Shown: in pieces, positions 10,601-18,114 of the stretch
How the letters are laid out: each line of letters starts with the position of its first letter
Position numbering within the stretch: position 1 is the stretch's first letter
Source: Saprospiraceae bacterium
GTDB lineage: Bacteria > Bacteroidota > Bacteroidia > Chitinophagales > Saprospiraceae
Assembly (NCBI GenBank): GCA_016714785.1
Contig: JADKCC010000002.1
Coordinates: forward strand, 186,001 to 250,000
Length of the DNA stretch: 64,000 nucleotides
Direction of reading: 5' to 3'
Notes under the pieces: model-generated
Seen by the model: only the letters and a program-made list of their open reading frames with translations
The model's database searches: none
What the model was told of the DNA's origin: nothing
Made by a program: the position numbers and the translations under genes

Positions 10601-10981
10601 GTATTAGGAGCTATGGAGACAATGTATCAAAGAAGTAAAATCCAAGAAGAATCTCTCTATTACGAAACACTCAAGCATACAGGTGAATTTCCAATCGTAG
10701 GTGTCAATACATTTTTATCAAAAGAAGGCTCTCCGACTATCATACCATCAGAAGTCATACGTGCCACTGAGGATGAAAAAGTGGCACAAATTACCACCGT
10801 AGAAAGTATCAAAAAGTCAAATCCTGAACAATCATCGCAAACCCTTAAGGCGCTACAAAAAGCTGCCATTTCTAATCAGAATCTTTTTCATGAATTGATG
10901 GAAAGTGTGAAAGGATGTTCATTAGGGCAGATTACGAATGCACTTTATGAAGTAGGTGGGAAATATAGGAGGAATATGTAG
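7625..10981 (+). CDS. icmF: Fused isobutyryl-CoA mutase (IcmF) with G-protein chaperone domain
   Basis: A 1118-aa B12 enzyme that interconverts isobutyryl-CoA and n-butyryl-CoA. Domain order is B12-binding (about 10-140, loop SLFDGHDAAINIM), a MeaB-type P-loop GTPase (about 195-420, Walker A GTGGAGKSS, NKFD), then the TIM-barrel mutase. Two positions that set substrate choice read as in IcmF and not as in methylmalonyl-CoA mutase: Phe566 in GVFPFKR, where methylmalonyl mutase has Tyr, and Gln767 in KEDQAQNT, where it has Arg. The GTPase domain loads and protects the cofactor. The neighbouring E1 gene makes branched acyl-CoAs, so a role in valine or branched-chain carbon flow is plausible. Substrate assignment is inferred from those residues. 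Confidence 0.92.
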   Translation: MTEEQIFSPTNKIRIVTAGSLFDGHDAAINIMRRIMQRSGAEIIHLGHNRSAQEIVETAVQEDVQGIAITSYQGGHNEFFKYIYDLLHEKGCGHIKIFGGGGGTILPTEIEALQNYGITRIYSPDDGRTLGLQGMINDLLKQCDYPVGDHLNGELKNLKNQNKHDIARVISSLENYPDKHAEAFKSLQTSDIKVPVLGITGTGGAGKSSMVDELVRRFLLDFTDKKIAIVSVDPSKRKTGGALLGDRIRMNAINNNRVYMRSLATRQSNLALSKYVQGAVDVLKAARFDLIILETSGIGQSDTEIVDHSDVSMYIMTPEYGAASQLEKIDMLDFADIIAINKFDKKGALDALRDVRKQYQRNHNLWDINPDEMPVFGTIASQFNDPGTNTLYKQLIQIINKKTGANLVSTLTLPAGESEKVYIIPPQRIRYLSEISENNRGYDKKSEEQASIATKAYSVSNTIEIVKDESIKSVLHDQYQKIWDDLTGDNKRILENWVNKKASYASDEFIYKVRDKDIKVVPYTKSLSQTRISKVNLPQYKDWGDILKWNLQENVPGEFPYTAGVFPFKREGEDPTRMFAGEGGPERTNKRFHYVSHGLPAKRLSTAFDSVTLYGEDPDYRPDIYGKIGNSGVSICCLDDAKILYSGFDLCNPSTSVSMTINGPAATICAFFMNAAIDQQCEKYIKEHNLESKVEEKLKEKYENKGISRPKYKGQLPEGNDGLGTMLLGITGDEVLSSEVYQTLKAKALSSVRGTVQADILKEDQAQNTCIFSTEFSLRLMGDVQEYFIQQNVRNFYSVSISGYHIAEAGANPISQLAFTLSNGFTFVEYYLSRGMHIDDFAPNLSFFFSNGVDPEYAVIGRVARRIWAKAMKYKYGGNARSQMLKYHIQTSGRSLHAQEIAFNDIRTTLQALYAIYDNCNSLHTNAYDEAITTPTEESVRRAMAIQLIINKELGLSKNENPIQGSFIIEELTDLVEEAVLAEFDRITERGGVLGAMETMYQRSKIQEESLYYETLKHTGEFPIVGVNTFLSKEGSPTIIPSEVIRATEDEKVAQITTVESIKKSNPEQSSQTLKALQKAAISNQNLFHELMESVKGCSLGQITNALYEVGGKYRRNM

Positions 10982-11083
10982 CGTTTCCATAAAATATCGA
11001 TATTCCTAAATTATTTAACCTGCTTTAAATTGATAAATAGCAATAATCAAAGCTATTTTACTTTCATTTCTTTGCCTTATTTC

Positions 11084-11091
11084 TATTTTTG
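11084..11091 (+). promoter_or_regulatory. Candidate -7 promoter box immediately before the E1 gene
   Basis: TATTTTTG matches TAnnTTTG and ends only 4 bases before the ATG at 11096. If it is used, the transcript would start at or next to the start codon, giving a leaderless or very short leader. Confidence 0.4.
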
Positions 11092-11095
11092 CAAC

Positions 11096-13147
11096 ATGAA
11101 ACCAGATATGATCGACAATCAAATATTGCGCAAAGCTTATGAGCTCATTTGCACTTCAAAATCCATGACCAATGTTTATGATGAGCATTTCAAAATAGTC
11201 TCTAAATATGTACACGCTACATCTAGAGGACACGAAGCCATACAGATAGCTCTAGGTATGCAGTTGACACCAATTGATTTTGTGGCCCCATACTATAGAG
11301 ATGATGCAATGTTGCTAGCCATAGGTATGCAACCTTATGATTTGATGTTACAATTATTGGCCAAAAAAGATGATCCATTTTCAGGTGGTAGGACATATTA
11401 TTGTCATCCAAGCTTAAAAGATGCCGACAAACCCAAGATACCGCATCAATCTTCTGCTACAGGTATGCAGACTATTCCAGCTACTGGCGTCGCTATGGGC
11501 ATTCAATATCGAGAAAAAGTCAATTTGAATCCAACATTTGGTGCGATATCTGTATGTTCCCTAGGTGATGCATCTGTAACAGAAGGAGAAATATCAGAGG
11601 CTTTCCAAATGGCCGCACTCAAACAATTTCCTATGCTGTACTTAGTCCAAGATAATGGTTGGGACATATCTGCCACAGCTGAAGAGACAAGAGCAATGAA
11701 TGCTTATGAATACGCGAAAGGATTTCCAGGTCTAGAAGCGGTAAGTATTGATGGAAGTGATTTTGAGCTTTGCTATGAGACAGTACGAAATATTTTGCAT
11801 ACAATACGTACAGAACGAAGACCTTTCCTACTACATGCCAAAGTTCCTTTGCTCAATCATCATACATCTGGTGTCCGCAAAGAATGGTATCGCCATGATC
11901 TTGAAGAGCATCAAAAGAACGATCCTTTTGACAAGTTAAAAATAGTACTTTTATCAAATGGCTTTTCAGAAGGGGACTTGCAAGAAATAGAATTAATTGT
12001 CAAAACTAAGGTCGAAGGTGACTTGCTAAAAGCACAAGAAGCGTCTGATCCCGAATCTTCTGATTTGTTTACCCATGATTTTGCACCAACATCTATAATC
12101 ACAGAATCAGGTGAAAGGTCACCTGCCAATGCGGAAGAAAAAGTAATGGTGGACAGTGCACTCATTGCCATTCAAGAACTAATGGAGGATCATCCAGAAT
12201 GTTTATTGTACGGACAGGATGTGGGTAGGAGACTGGGTGGAGTATTCAGAGAAGCGGCAACATTGGCACAAAAATTTGGAGATGATCGCGTTTTCAATAC
12301 CGCCATTCAAGAAGCATTTATAGTGGGTAGCACGGTAGGAATGTCTGCAGTAGGTTTAAAACCAATCGTAGAAGTCCAATTTGCAGATTATATTTGGCCT
12401 GGCCTTAATCAACTATTTACAGAAGTGAGTCGTAGTTGTTACTTGTCTAATGGAAAATGGCCTGTCAGTATGATATTGCGGGTTCCTATTGGTGCTTATG
12501 GTAGTGGAGGACCATTTCATAGTTCGAGTATAGAGTCTGTTTTGGCCAATATTAGAGGAATCAAAATAATATATCCAAGCAATGGTGCAGATTTAAAAGG
12601 TCTAATAAAAGCTGCCTACTATGATCCAAATCCTGTGGTCATCTTAGAACACAAAGGTTTATATTGGAGTAAAGTACCTGGGACTGACGCTGCCAAAAGC
12701 AAATTGCCAGCTAAAGATTATGTCTTACCTCTAGGTATCGGCAATATGGTACAAGAAGCAAATACTGATCCAGATATAAATAAAGTACTTATCGTGACCT
12801 ATGGGATGGGTGTACATTGGGCCTTAAACTTGGATGAAGACGTAAAAGATTATGTAGGGATTCTGGACCTTAGAACGTTATACCCGCTAGACGAGTCACT
12901 AATCTTTAGCAAATCAAAAGAATATAGTAGAATCATTGTATTGACCGAAGAACCGGTAAATAATAGCTTTGCACAAAGTGTGGCTGCTAGAATTCAAGAA
13001 CAATGTTTTGCCTATTTAGATGCTCCTGTTACAACTATTGGGGCAGAAAATATGCCTGCAATTCCACTTAATGAAGTGCTTGAAAAGACAATGCTACCAA
13101 ACGCTAAAAAGGTAAGTAATGCAGTCAGGAAAATTTTAGCTTACTGA
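11096..13147 (+). CDS. Branched-chain 2-oxoacid dehydrogenase E1, fused alpha and beta subunits
   Basis: A 683-aa thiamine-diphosphate enzyme that decarboxylates 2-oxoacids and passes the acyl group to a lipoyl E2. The N-terminal half is the alpha subunit, with the ThDP motif GDASVTEGE at about residues 157-165 ending in QDN about 30 residues later. The C-terminal half, from about residue 345, is the beta subunit (LLYGQDVGRRLGGVFREA, FNTAIQEAFIVG, YGSGGPFHSSS). This fusion is common in Bacteroidota and is usually annotated as 2-oxoisovalerate dehydrogenase. An earlier in-frame TTG at 11030 is rejected because it would precede the promoter box. No E2 or E3 gene is nearby. Confidence 0.88.
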   Translation: MKPDMIDNQILRKAYELICTSKSMTNVYDEHFKIVSKYVHATSRGHEAIQIALGMQLTPIDFVAPYYRDDAMLLAIGMQPYDLMLQLLAKKDDPFSGGRTYYCHPSLKDADKPKIPHQSSATGMQTIPATGVAMGIQYREKVNLNPTFGAISVCSLGDASVTEGEISEAFQMAALKQFPMLYLVQDNGWDISATAEETRAMNAYEYAKGFPGLEAVSIDGSDFELCYETVRNILHTIRTERRPFLLHAKVPLLNHHTSGVRKEWYRHDLEEHQKNDPFDKLKIVLLSNGFSEGDLQEIELIVKTKVEGDLLKAQEASDPESSDLFTHDFAPTSIITESGERSPANAEEKVMVDSALIAIQELMEDHPECLLYGQDVGRRLGGVFREAATLAQKFGDDRVFNTAIQEAFIVGSTVGMSAVGLKPIVEVQFADYIWPGLNQLFTEVSRSCYLSNGKWPVSMILRVPIGAYGSGGPFHSSSIESVLANIRGIKIIYPSNGADLKGLIKAAYYDPNPVVILEHKGLYWSKVPGTDAAKSKLPAKDYVLPLGIGNMVQEANTDPDINKVLIVTYGMGVHWALNLDEDVKDYVGILDLRTLYPLDESLIFSKSKEYSRIIVLTEEPVNNSFAQSVAARIQEQCFAYLDAPVTTIGAENMPAIPLNEVLEKTMLPNAKKVSNAVRKILAY

Positions 13148-13208
13148 TGCAACTTAATTTGTAAAGCTGTGTCTTTTGTGTAATTAATCATCTAAAAAGT
13201 AATTTACC

Positions 13209-13892
13209 ATGTTAAAAAAAATCTTTGCATTTACACTTTTTCTTGGCTTTTGTATTTATTTGAATGCTCAGTCTAAAAGCCTTTCTCCATTCCATGCCAT
13301 CAAAGCTGCGACAGGATTGAACGTACAATTGGTCAAAGGTGATGCACCAAAAGCAGAATATACCATCTTAAAAGGTAATGCAGAGGATTTATACATAGAG
13401 GTAGAAAATGGTGAGTTAATTGTAAAGTTAAAATCTAAAAATGGCAAATGGAATAGGTCTGAAACCAAAGCAAACATTACAATTTATTATACAAATCTTA
13501 ATGCTATAGACTGCTCCTCTGGGGCTTATGTTTATACGGACCAAGCCATCACTTCAGATAAAATGGAGATTGAAACATCAAGTGGTTCTAAGTGCAAAAT
13601 TATTTTACAATGCAATGAAGTGATTGCCAACAGTTCATCAGGATCAAGTATGACATTGGAAGGTAAATCTAAAACAGCAACTTTTGATGCATCATCGGGT
13701 TCAAAAATTAGTGCTTCTTCATTAGAAGTAAATATAGCTGAGGCAGATGTATCCTCAGGTGCAAATATAAGCTTGAATGCGGCAAAAAAACTCAAAGCTG
13801 ATGCAAGCTCGGGAGGCAGTATTAAATATAAAGGAAAACCTGATGATGTAAATATAAATTCAGGTATGTCAGGTAGTATTAGTTCATTCTAA
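13209..13892 (+). CDS. Head-GIN domain (DUF2807) exported protein
   Basis: A 227-aa protein with signal peptide MLKKIFAFTLFLGFCIYLNAQ. The mature part is a right-handed beta-helix-like repeat region with recurring SSG turns (SSGAYVY, SSGSKCK, SSGSSMT, SSGSKIS, SSGANIS, SSGGSIK) spaced about 16-25 residues apart, the hallmark of the DUF2807 auto-transporter adhesin head GIN domain. The opening SLSPFHAIKAATGLNVQLVKG is also typical. Function is unknown; family members are thought to be surface or periplasmic. A rho-independent terminator follows at 13937-13969. Confidence 0.85.
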   Translation: MLKKIFAFTLFLGFCIYLNAQSKSLSPFHAIKAATGLNVQLVKGDAPKAEYTILKGNAEDLYIEVENGELIVKLKSKNGKWNRSETKANITIYYTNLNAIDCSSGAYVYTDQAITSDKMEIETSSGSKCKIILQCNEVIANSSSGSSMTLEGKSKTATFDASSGSKISASSLEVNIAEADVSSGANISLNAAKKLKADASSGGSIKYKGKPDDVNINSGMSGSISSF

Positions 13893-13936
13893 AATATTTA
13901 TACCAACTTTAATAAGTTATTTACGAAGAAGTTATT

Positions 13937-13969
13937 AGGCTTGTATCCAAAAAATACAAGCCTTTTTTT
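13937..13969 (+). terminator. Rho-independent terminator after the DUF2807 gene
   Basis: A perfect 10-bp stem (AGGCTTGTAT at 13937-13946 with ATACAAGCCT at 13954-13963), a 7-base loop, and a run of seven T at 13963-13969. It sits between convergent genes. The T tract is on the plus strand only, so it serves the DUF2807 transcript, and the AraC stop codon touches its end. Confidence 0.85.
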
Positions 13970-14867
13970 ATCCTAAATAATATTCATCATACACTACTTT
14001 TTCTACAGCTTTTCTATATGCATTTGGACTTTTACCTGTTTTCTCTTTAAATAATCTATTGAAGTGAGAAAAATTATTAAAACCACTTTCAAAACACACT
14101 TCTGAAATAGAGTGTTTTTCTTCACTTAGTAATTTGCATGCATGGACGATTCTGAATTCATTGACAAACTCAGTAAAAGTCTTACTTGTCACTTTTTTGA
14201 AGTATCTACAGAATGAAGGAATGGTCATACTGACTACTTCCGCAATGTCTTCCAATTGGATAGGTTCAGTAAAATGATTTCTTACATATTTATAAATGGT
14301 ATCAATTCGATCTGTGTCTTGACCTTGTACGATCAATGTAACACCAGAAGCATTGAGTATATTGTACTCCTTGGATGTAGCCAATATTTGCAAAATCTTC
14401 AAAAACTCTACAAGTTTATCAAATTCATCCATATAAAATAAACTGCTCAATCTAGCGCCTACCTCATCTTTAGTATTGCCATAAAATGAAAGTCCTGCTT
14501 TAGACCTTTCGAACAACTGCAAAATATTGGTCATCTCAGGAAGTGCAAAAAAGTGCTTACCCAAAAATGTTTCTTTCATCTGTACTACTATCTCTGAATT
14601 GCTACCTGATAGCCGATCTGTAAAACCATAATGAGGAAGGTTGGGGCCTAAAAAGATTAAGTCACCACCATTGTAATACGAGATGTGATTGCCCACATGC
14701 CTTTTACCACTACCATGCTTGACATATACGATCTCTAATTCGGGATGAAAATGCCAAGAAGGCTGAATATTTGGATTAACTTCTTCAAATTTCCTTAAAG
14801 CAAACGAATGCCCAAAATTGGGTTCGATTTTCTCTAAAGCAGGTGAAGCTACAAAAGACCTAGTCAT
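13968..14867 (-). CDS. AraC family transcriptional regulator
   Basis: A 299-aa DNA-binding regulator. The N-terminal part is a cupin-type sensor domain (WHFHPELEIVYVKHGSGKRHVGN, residues about 37-59), and the last 100 residues hold two helix-turn-helix motifs: EPIQLEDIAEVVSMTIPSF and the family signature EVCFESGFNNFSHFNRLFKEKTG. The layout matches AraC regulators of sugar or carbon-source genes in Bacteroidota. No ligand or target can be assigned. The upstream divergent neighbour encodes a small exported protein (15082), a possible target. Confidence 0.88.
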   Translation of the reverse strand: MTRSFVASPALEKIEPNFGHSFALRKFEEVNPNIQPSWHFHPELEIVYVKHGSGKRHVGNHISYYNGGDLIFLGPNLPHYGFTDRLSGSNSEIVVQMKETFLGKHFFALPEMTNILQLFERSKAGLSFYGNTKDEVGARLSSLFYMDEFDKLVEFLKILQILATSKEYNILNASGVTLIVQGQDTDRIDTIYKYVRNHFTEPIQLEDIAEVVSMTIPSFCRYFKKVTSKTFTEFVNEFRIVHACKLLSEEKHSISEVCFESGFNNFSHFNRLFKEKTGKSPNAYRKAVEKVVYDEYYLG

Positions 14868-15032
14868 ATAATCTGTTTAGAATACAAAAATAAACCATTT
14901 TCAGCATAATTATTGGCATTGAGTTATAAGAGTGTATTTAATTAACTTAAAATTAACTAATATTATCATTATAAGGTAAAATAGTACATTTATTGGCAAA
15001 TATACAAGTAGAATAGCCTTAGTTTATACCCT

Positions 15033-15040
15033 TACCTTTG
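15033..15040 (+). promoter_or_regulatory. Candidate -7 promoter box (TACCTTTG)
   Basis: TACCTTTG followed by CAGC is a very good match to the Bacteroidota -7 element and lies 42 bases before the ATG at 15082. No clear -33 element was seen. Confidence 0.5.
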
Positions 15041-15081
15041 CAGCATCAATTAGATTTTATAATCCATAAATATTTTTAAAC

Positions 15082-15648
15082 ATGAAAACGCAGTTATTTA
15101 TTCTTATTTTCTCAATCGCTTCTTTAAGTGTATTTGCATCAGGAAATCCATCAGTGTATGCTGAAAAAAATAAATCCTTGATCATTCAGACCAATACTTG
15201 GAAGTCTGCCAAAGTAAATGTGCAAATCAAAGAAGCAACAGGAGTTACCATCCTTGAAGAAACTTTAATCAGTGCAAAAGCAGGTAGAAAGTACAACCTT
15301 AAAAATCTTCCTGATGGTCAGTACACATTGGAGATGTCAGACGACTTAAGGATTACTACTCAAAACTTCTACATCAGCAACAATGAAGTAGTAGTAGCTA
15401 ATGACATTAATACCATTTACAAACCTTTCATTTTGACGGGTGATAACAATGTAGATGTAAACTTAATGACTTTGGGTAAGAGTGCATTACTTAACATTTC
15501 TGACAAAGATAATAATATCGTTTTTGCACAGAAACTTGAGGCAACGGCAGTACACAAAAGATTTGATGTGTCTTCTTTGGCATCAGGAACCTATACTGTA
15601 AATATAGCTATGAATGGTAGATCATTCACACACGAATTTACAAAATAA
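15082..15648 (+). CDS. Small exported two-repeat beta-sandwich protein
   Basis: A 188-aa protein with signal peptide MKTQLFILIFSIASLSVFA. The mature part seems to contain two related beta-sandwich units of about 75 residues. Each has an Ig/FlgD-like turn near its end: NLPDGQYTLEM in the first and SLASGTYTVNIAMNG in the second. This turn resembles the folds of type IX secretion C-terminal domains and FlgD-like repeats, but no sorting tail beyond SFTHEFTK is evident, so a periplasmic or outer-membrane-associated protein is equally likely. It has its own -7 box and a terminator-like hairpin, suggesting a monocistronic, possibly abundant transcript. Confidence 0.6.
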   Translation: MKTQLFILIFSIASLSVFASGNPSVYAEKNKSLIIQTNTWKSAKVNVQIKEATGVTILEETLISAKAGRKYNLKNLPDGQYTLEMSDDLRITTQNFYISNNEVVVANDINTIYKPFILTGDNNVDVNLMTLGKSALLNISDKDNNIVFAQKLEATAVHKRFDVSSLASGTYTVNIAMNGRSFTHEFTK

Positions 15649-15748
15649 TATATATAGGACACATGTGCCGATAGTTAAGAGTGTTAATAAGACGATCGGT
15701 TTTCATGTGAAGTTTTATATAAGATTAATGTGGCTTTAATGATTTTGA

Positions 15749-15780
15749 AAAGGCTGCCGGATAAAGTTTCGGCAGCCTTT
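15749..15780 (+). terminator. Terminator-like hairpin
   Basis: A perfect 11-bp stem (AAAGGCTGCCG at 15749-15759 with CGGCAGCCTTT at 15770-15780) and a 10-base loop, followed by an imperfect T-rich tract. It lies about 100 bases after the stop of the exported protein and 46 bases before the GNAT gene. Confidence 0.7.
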
Positions 15781-15826
15781 CAAGTTTTTAAATATTACTA
15801 ACTATCTTTGCTGAAATTTTGAAGCA

Positions 15827-16273
15827 ATGGAAATCCTATTTCGAACCTATACTGATGAAGACAAAGACGCTATATTAGCTATATTAAAACTAAATACCCC
15901 AAAATACTTTGCTGAAGAAGAAGCTAAAGACTTATCTTACTACCTGGATCATGAAAAAGAACTTTACTATGTTGCTTGTTATGATAAAATGATCGTAGGG
16001 TGCGGCGGTATCAACTTTGAAGCCAAACCAATCAGCGCTAAGATCAGTTGGGACATCATACATCCTCAATATCAAGGAATGTCTATAGGTACTAAGTTGT
16101 TACAATACCGGTTAGATATATTGAAGCATCAATATGCATGTCAAAATATTAGTGTTAGGACTTCGCAGCATGTTTATCTATTTTATGAAAAAAATGGATT
16201 TGACCTTAAACAGATTGTCAAAGATTATTGGGCAGTAGGTTATGATCTATATGAAATGGTATGTCAAAAATAA
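15827..16273 (+). CDS. GNAT family N-acetyltransferase
   Basis: A 148-aa single-domain acetyltransferase. The acetyl-CoA pyrophosphate-binding loop is visible as HPQYQGMSIGTKLLQ (about residues 85-99), preceded by the IVGCGGINF strand and followed by a C-terminal VYLFYEKNGFDLKQI segment, the usual beta-6/alpha-4 region. The substrate is unknown. It stands alone between two terminator-separated units, and the GH13 gene begins about 110 bases downstream. Confidence 0.85.
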   Translation: MEILFRTYTDEDKDAILAILKLNTPKYFAEEEAKDLSYYLDHEKELYYVACYDKMIVGCGGINFEAKPISAKISWDIIHPQYQGMSIGTKLLQYRLDILKHQYACQNISVRTSQHVYLFYEKNGFDLKQIVKDYWAVGYDLYEMVCQK

Positions 16274-16381
16274 TAATTGCTAAAAATCAATTGCTCTTCT
16301 AACAAAATTTTATCTTTGTGAAATAAAATTAGTGTCTTTTGAACATTAAGTTTAAGTATATAAATATAAAATTTTAAGATT

Positions 16382-17857
16382 ATGATATTTTCAAAAATAA
16401 GTTTGGTGGTAGCAACAATTGCTATATTAATTTTGATTTTTGTATCGTCTTGTAGAGAAAAGATTGCACCAGCAGAAACGCATGTTGCCTCTTGGGAAAA
16501 GCCACGTGTACCTGATTGGCACAAAAATGCAACCATTTATGAGGTTAATCTTAGACACTACACTAAAGAAAATACTTTTAAATCTTTCGAGGCACACATA
16601 CCAAGACTTAAAGAAATGGGAATCGATATATTGTGGTTTATGCCGATTAATCCAGTTAGTTTAAAAAATAGAAAAGGTGAACTGGGTAGCCCATATTCAA
16701 TAGGTGATTATTACAAAACCAATCCAGATTATGGAACGATGGAAGAATTCAAATCTATGGTCAAATCTATCCATGATGCTGGCATGTATATCATAATAGA
16801 CTGGGTACCCAATCACACAGGTTGGGATAATCCATGGATCACAGAACATCCTGAATGGTACACTCAAGACAAAGATGGCAATATCATCGACCCTATCGAC
16901 TATAATACAGGCAAATCTTGGGGATGGACTGATGTTGCAGACCTTAATTTTGACAATGCAGAAATGCGTATAGGTATGATAGATGCATTAAAATTTTGGA
17001 TCAACGAAACTGGAATTGACGGTTTTAGGATGGATGTCGCCCATGGAGTTCCAGTAGATTTTTGGAGCCAGTGTGCAGATAGTTTGTACAAGATTAAACC
17101 TATATATATGCTTTCAGAAGGCGAAGTACCTGCTATAGTCAATAATGGGACATTTATATCAGACTATGGTTGGGAAATGCACCATACTCTCAATGAGATA
17201 GCTGCTTATCAAGGAGCGAGTCGTATTAAAGGTGCCAATGTTGTGCAAGGCAATGTCAAAGAAGGTGAAAAACAAATCCATAAAAAAACAGCTTTGGATA
17301 TCGATTCTGTTTTGGCTAAAAAAACATCTCAGTATCAGAAGGGCTACCAAATGCAATTTACGTCTAATCACGATGAAAATTCATGGGCAGACACTGAGTT
17401 CGCTCGTATGGGAGAGGGCCATAAGGCTTTTGCAGTATTGACAGCGACTTTTAATGGATTTCCATTGGTTTATTCAGGCCAAGAATCTGCTATGGACAAA
17501 AAATTGGAATTTTTCAAAAAGGATGAAATACCTTGGGGAGATTATAAATATGCTCCTTTTTACAAGACATTATTCGACCTAAAACACCGTAATAAAGCGT
17601 TATGGAATGGTGAACATGGTGGGCCATTGGTCAAAGTCAAAACTGGAAATGATGAAAATATTTATGCTTTTACCCGTGAGAAAGATGGCGACAAAGTATT
17701 GATTATTATTAATTTGTCATCCAAAGAGCAAAAGGGTATTATCAACGGTGTAGCTGGTAATTATACGGATGCATTCTCAACTGCACAAAAGGATTGGAAA
17801 GATGGCGATGAAGTGGTACTAAAAGCTTGGGAGTTTATGATATATAGTAATAAATAA
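16382..17857 (+). CDS. GH13 alpha-amylase family lipoprotein
   Basis: A 491-aa glycoside hydrolase with a lipoprotein signal peptide (hydrophobic residues about 5-22, lipobox VSSC), so it is probably anchored in the periplasm or outer membrane. GH13 signature regions are in order: DWVPNHTG, GFRMDVAHG with nucleophile Asp218, SEGE with acid/base Glu246, and TSNHDENSW with the third acid Asp331. A C-terminal beta domain follows (about 415-491). It most likely cleaves or rearranges alpha-1,4-glucans. No susC/susD pair or maltose genes are nearby. The sequence directly after its stop codon is anomalous (see 17865-17998). Confidence 0.9.
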   Translation: MIFSKISLVVATIAILILIFVSSCREKIAPAETHVASWEKPRVPDWHKNATIYEVNLRHYTKENTFKSFEAHIPRLKEMGIDILWFMPINPVSLKNRKGELGSPYSIGDYYKTNPDYGTMEEFKSMVKSIHDAGMYIIIDWVPNHTGWDNPWITEHPEWYTQDKDGNIIDPIDYNTGKSWGWTDVADLNFDNAEMRIGMIDALKFWINETGIDGFRMDVAHGVPVDFWSQCADSLYKIKPIYMLSEGEVPAIVNNGTFISDYGWEMHHTLNEIAAYQGASRIKGANVVQGNVKEGEKQIHKKTALDIDSVLAKKTSQYQKGYQMQFTSNHDENSWADTEFARMGEGHKAFAVLTATFNGFPLVYSGQESAMDKKLEFFKKDEIPWGDYKYAPFYKTLFDLKHRNKALWNGEHGGPLVKVKTGNDENIYAFTREKDGDKVLIIINLSSKEQKGIINGVAGNYTDAFSTAQKDWKDGDEVVLKAWEFMIYSNK

Positions 17858-17864
17858 TAGAAAA

Positions 17865-17998
17865 TGGTAACTTTTCCGGGTTTTTTTTTTCTCTTCCAAA
17901 TTTTTTTGCCAATTTTTTTTATAATAAAAAAAAAAAAAAAACCAATTTTTTGTTTTTTTTTCGCCGTTTTTCCCCGCCCCGTCTTAAATCCTTGGGGT
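17865..17998. other. Homopolymer-rich anomalous patch
   Basis: This stretch after the GH13 stop is built of T runs of 6-12, an A run of about 16 and short G/C blocks, including CCCCGCCCC at 17972-17980. It looks unlike the rest of the AT-rich window. No gene reads through it. CCCC at 17977-17980 could pair with GGGG at 17994-17997. It may be low-quality consensus or a decayed small repeat. The same GC word occurs reverse-complemented at 24178-24186. Confidence 0.5.
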
Positions 17999-18031
17999 TA
18001 TAGCTGAACAGTTACGAAAATAGTTTATAAA

Positions 18032-18069
18032 CCATCTAATACAGTATTTGAAATTACTGTATTAGATGG
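18032..18069 (-). terminator. 15-bp inverted repeat, probable terminator of prfC
   Basis: A perfect 15-bp stem (18032-18046 with 18055-18069, arm CCATCTAATACAGTA) around an 8-base loop. It lies 46 bases after the prfC stop on the minus strand and is followed on that strand by a modest T/A-rich tract. It may also stop transcription from the convergent GH13 gene. Confidence 0.6.
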
Positions 18070-18114
18070 AATTATTAGAAAAATTACCAAATCTAAAATC
18101 TAATAATTTTGATT

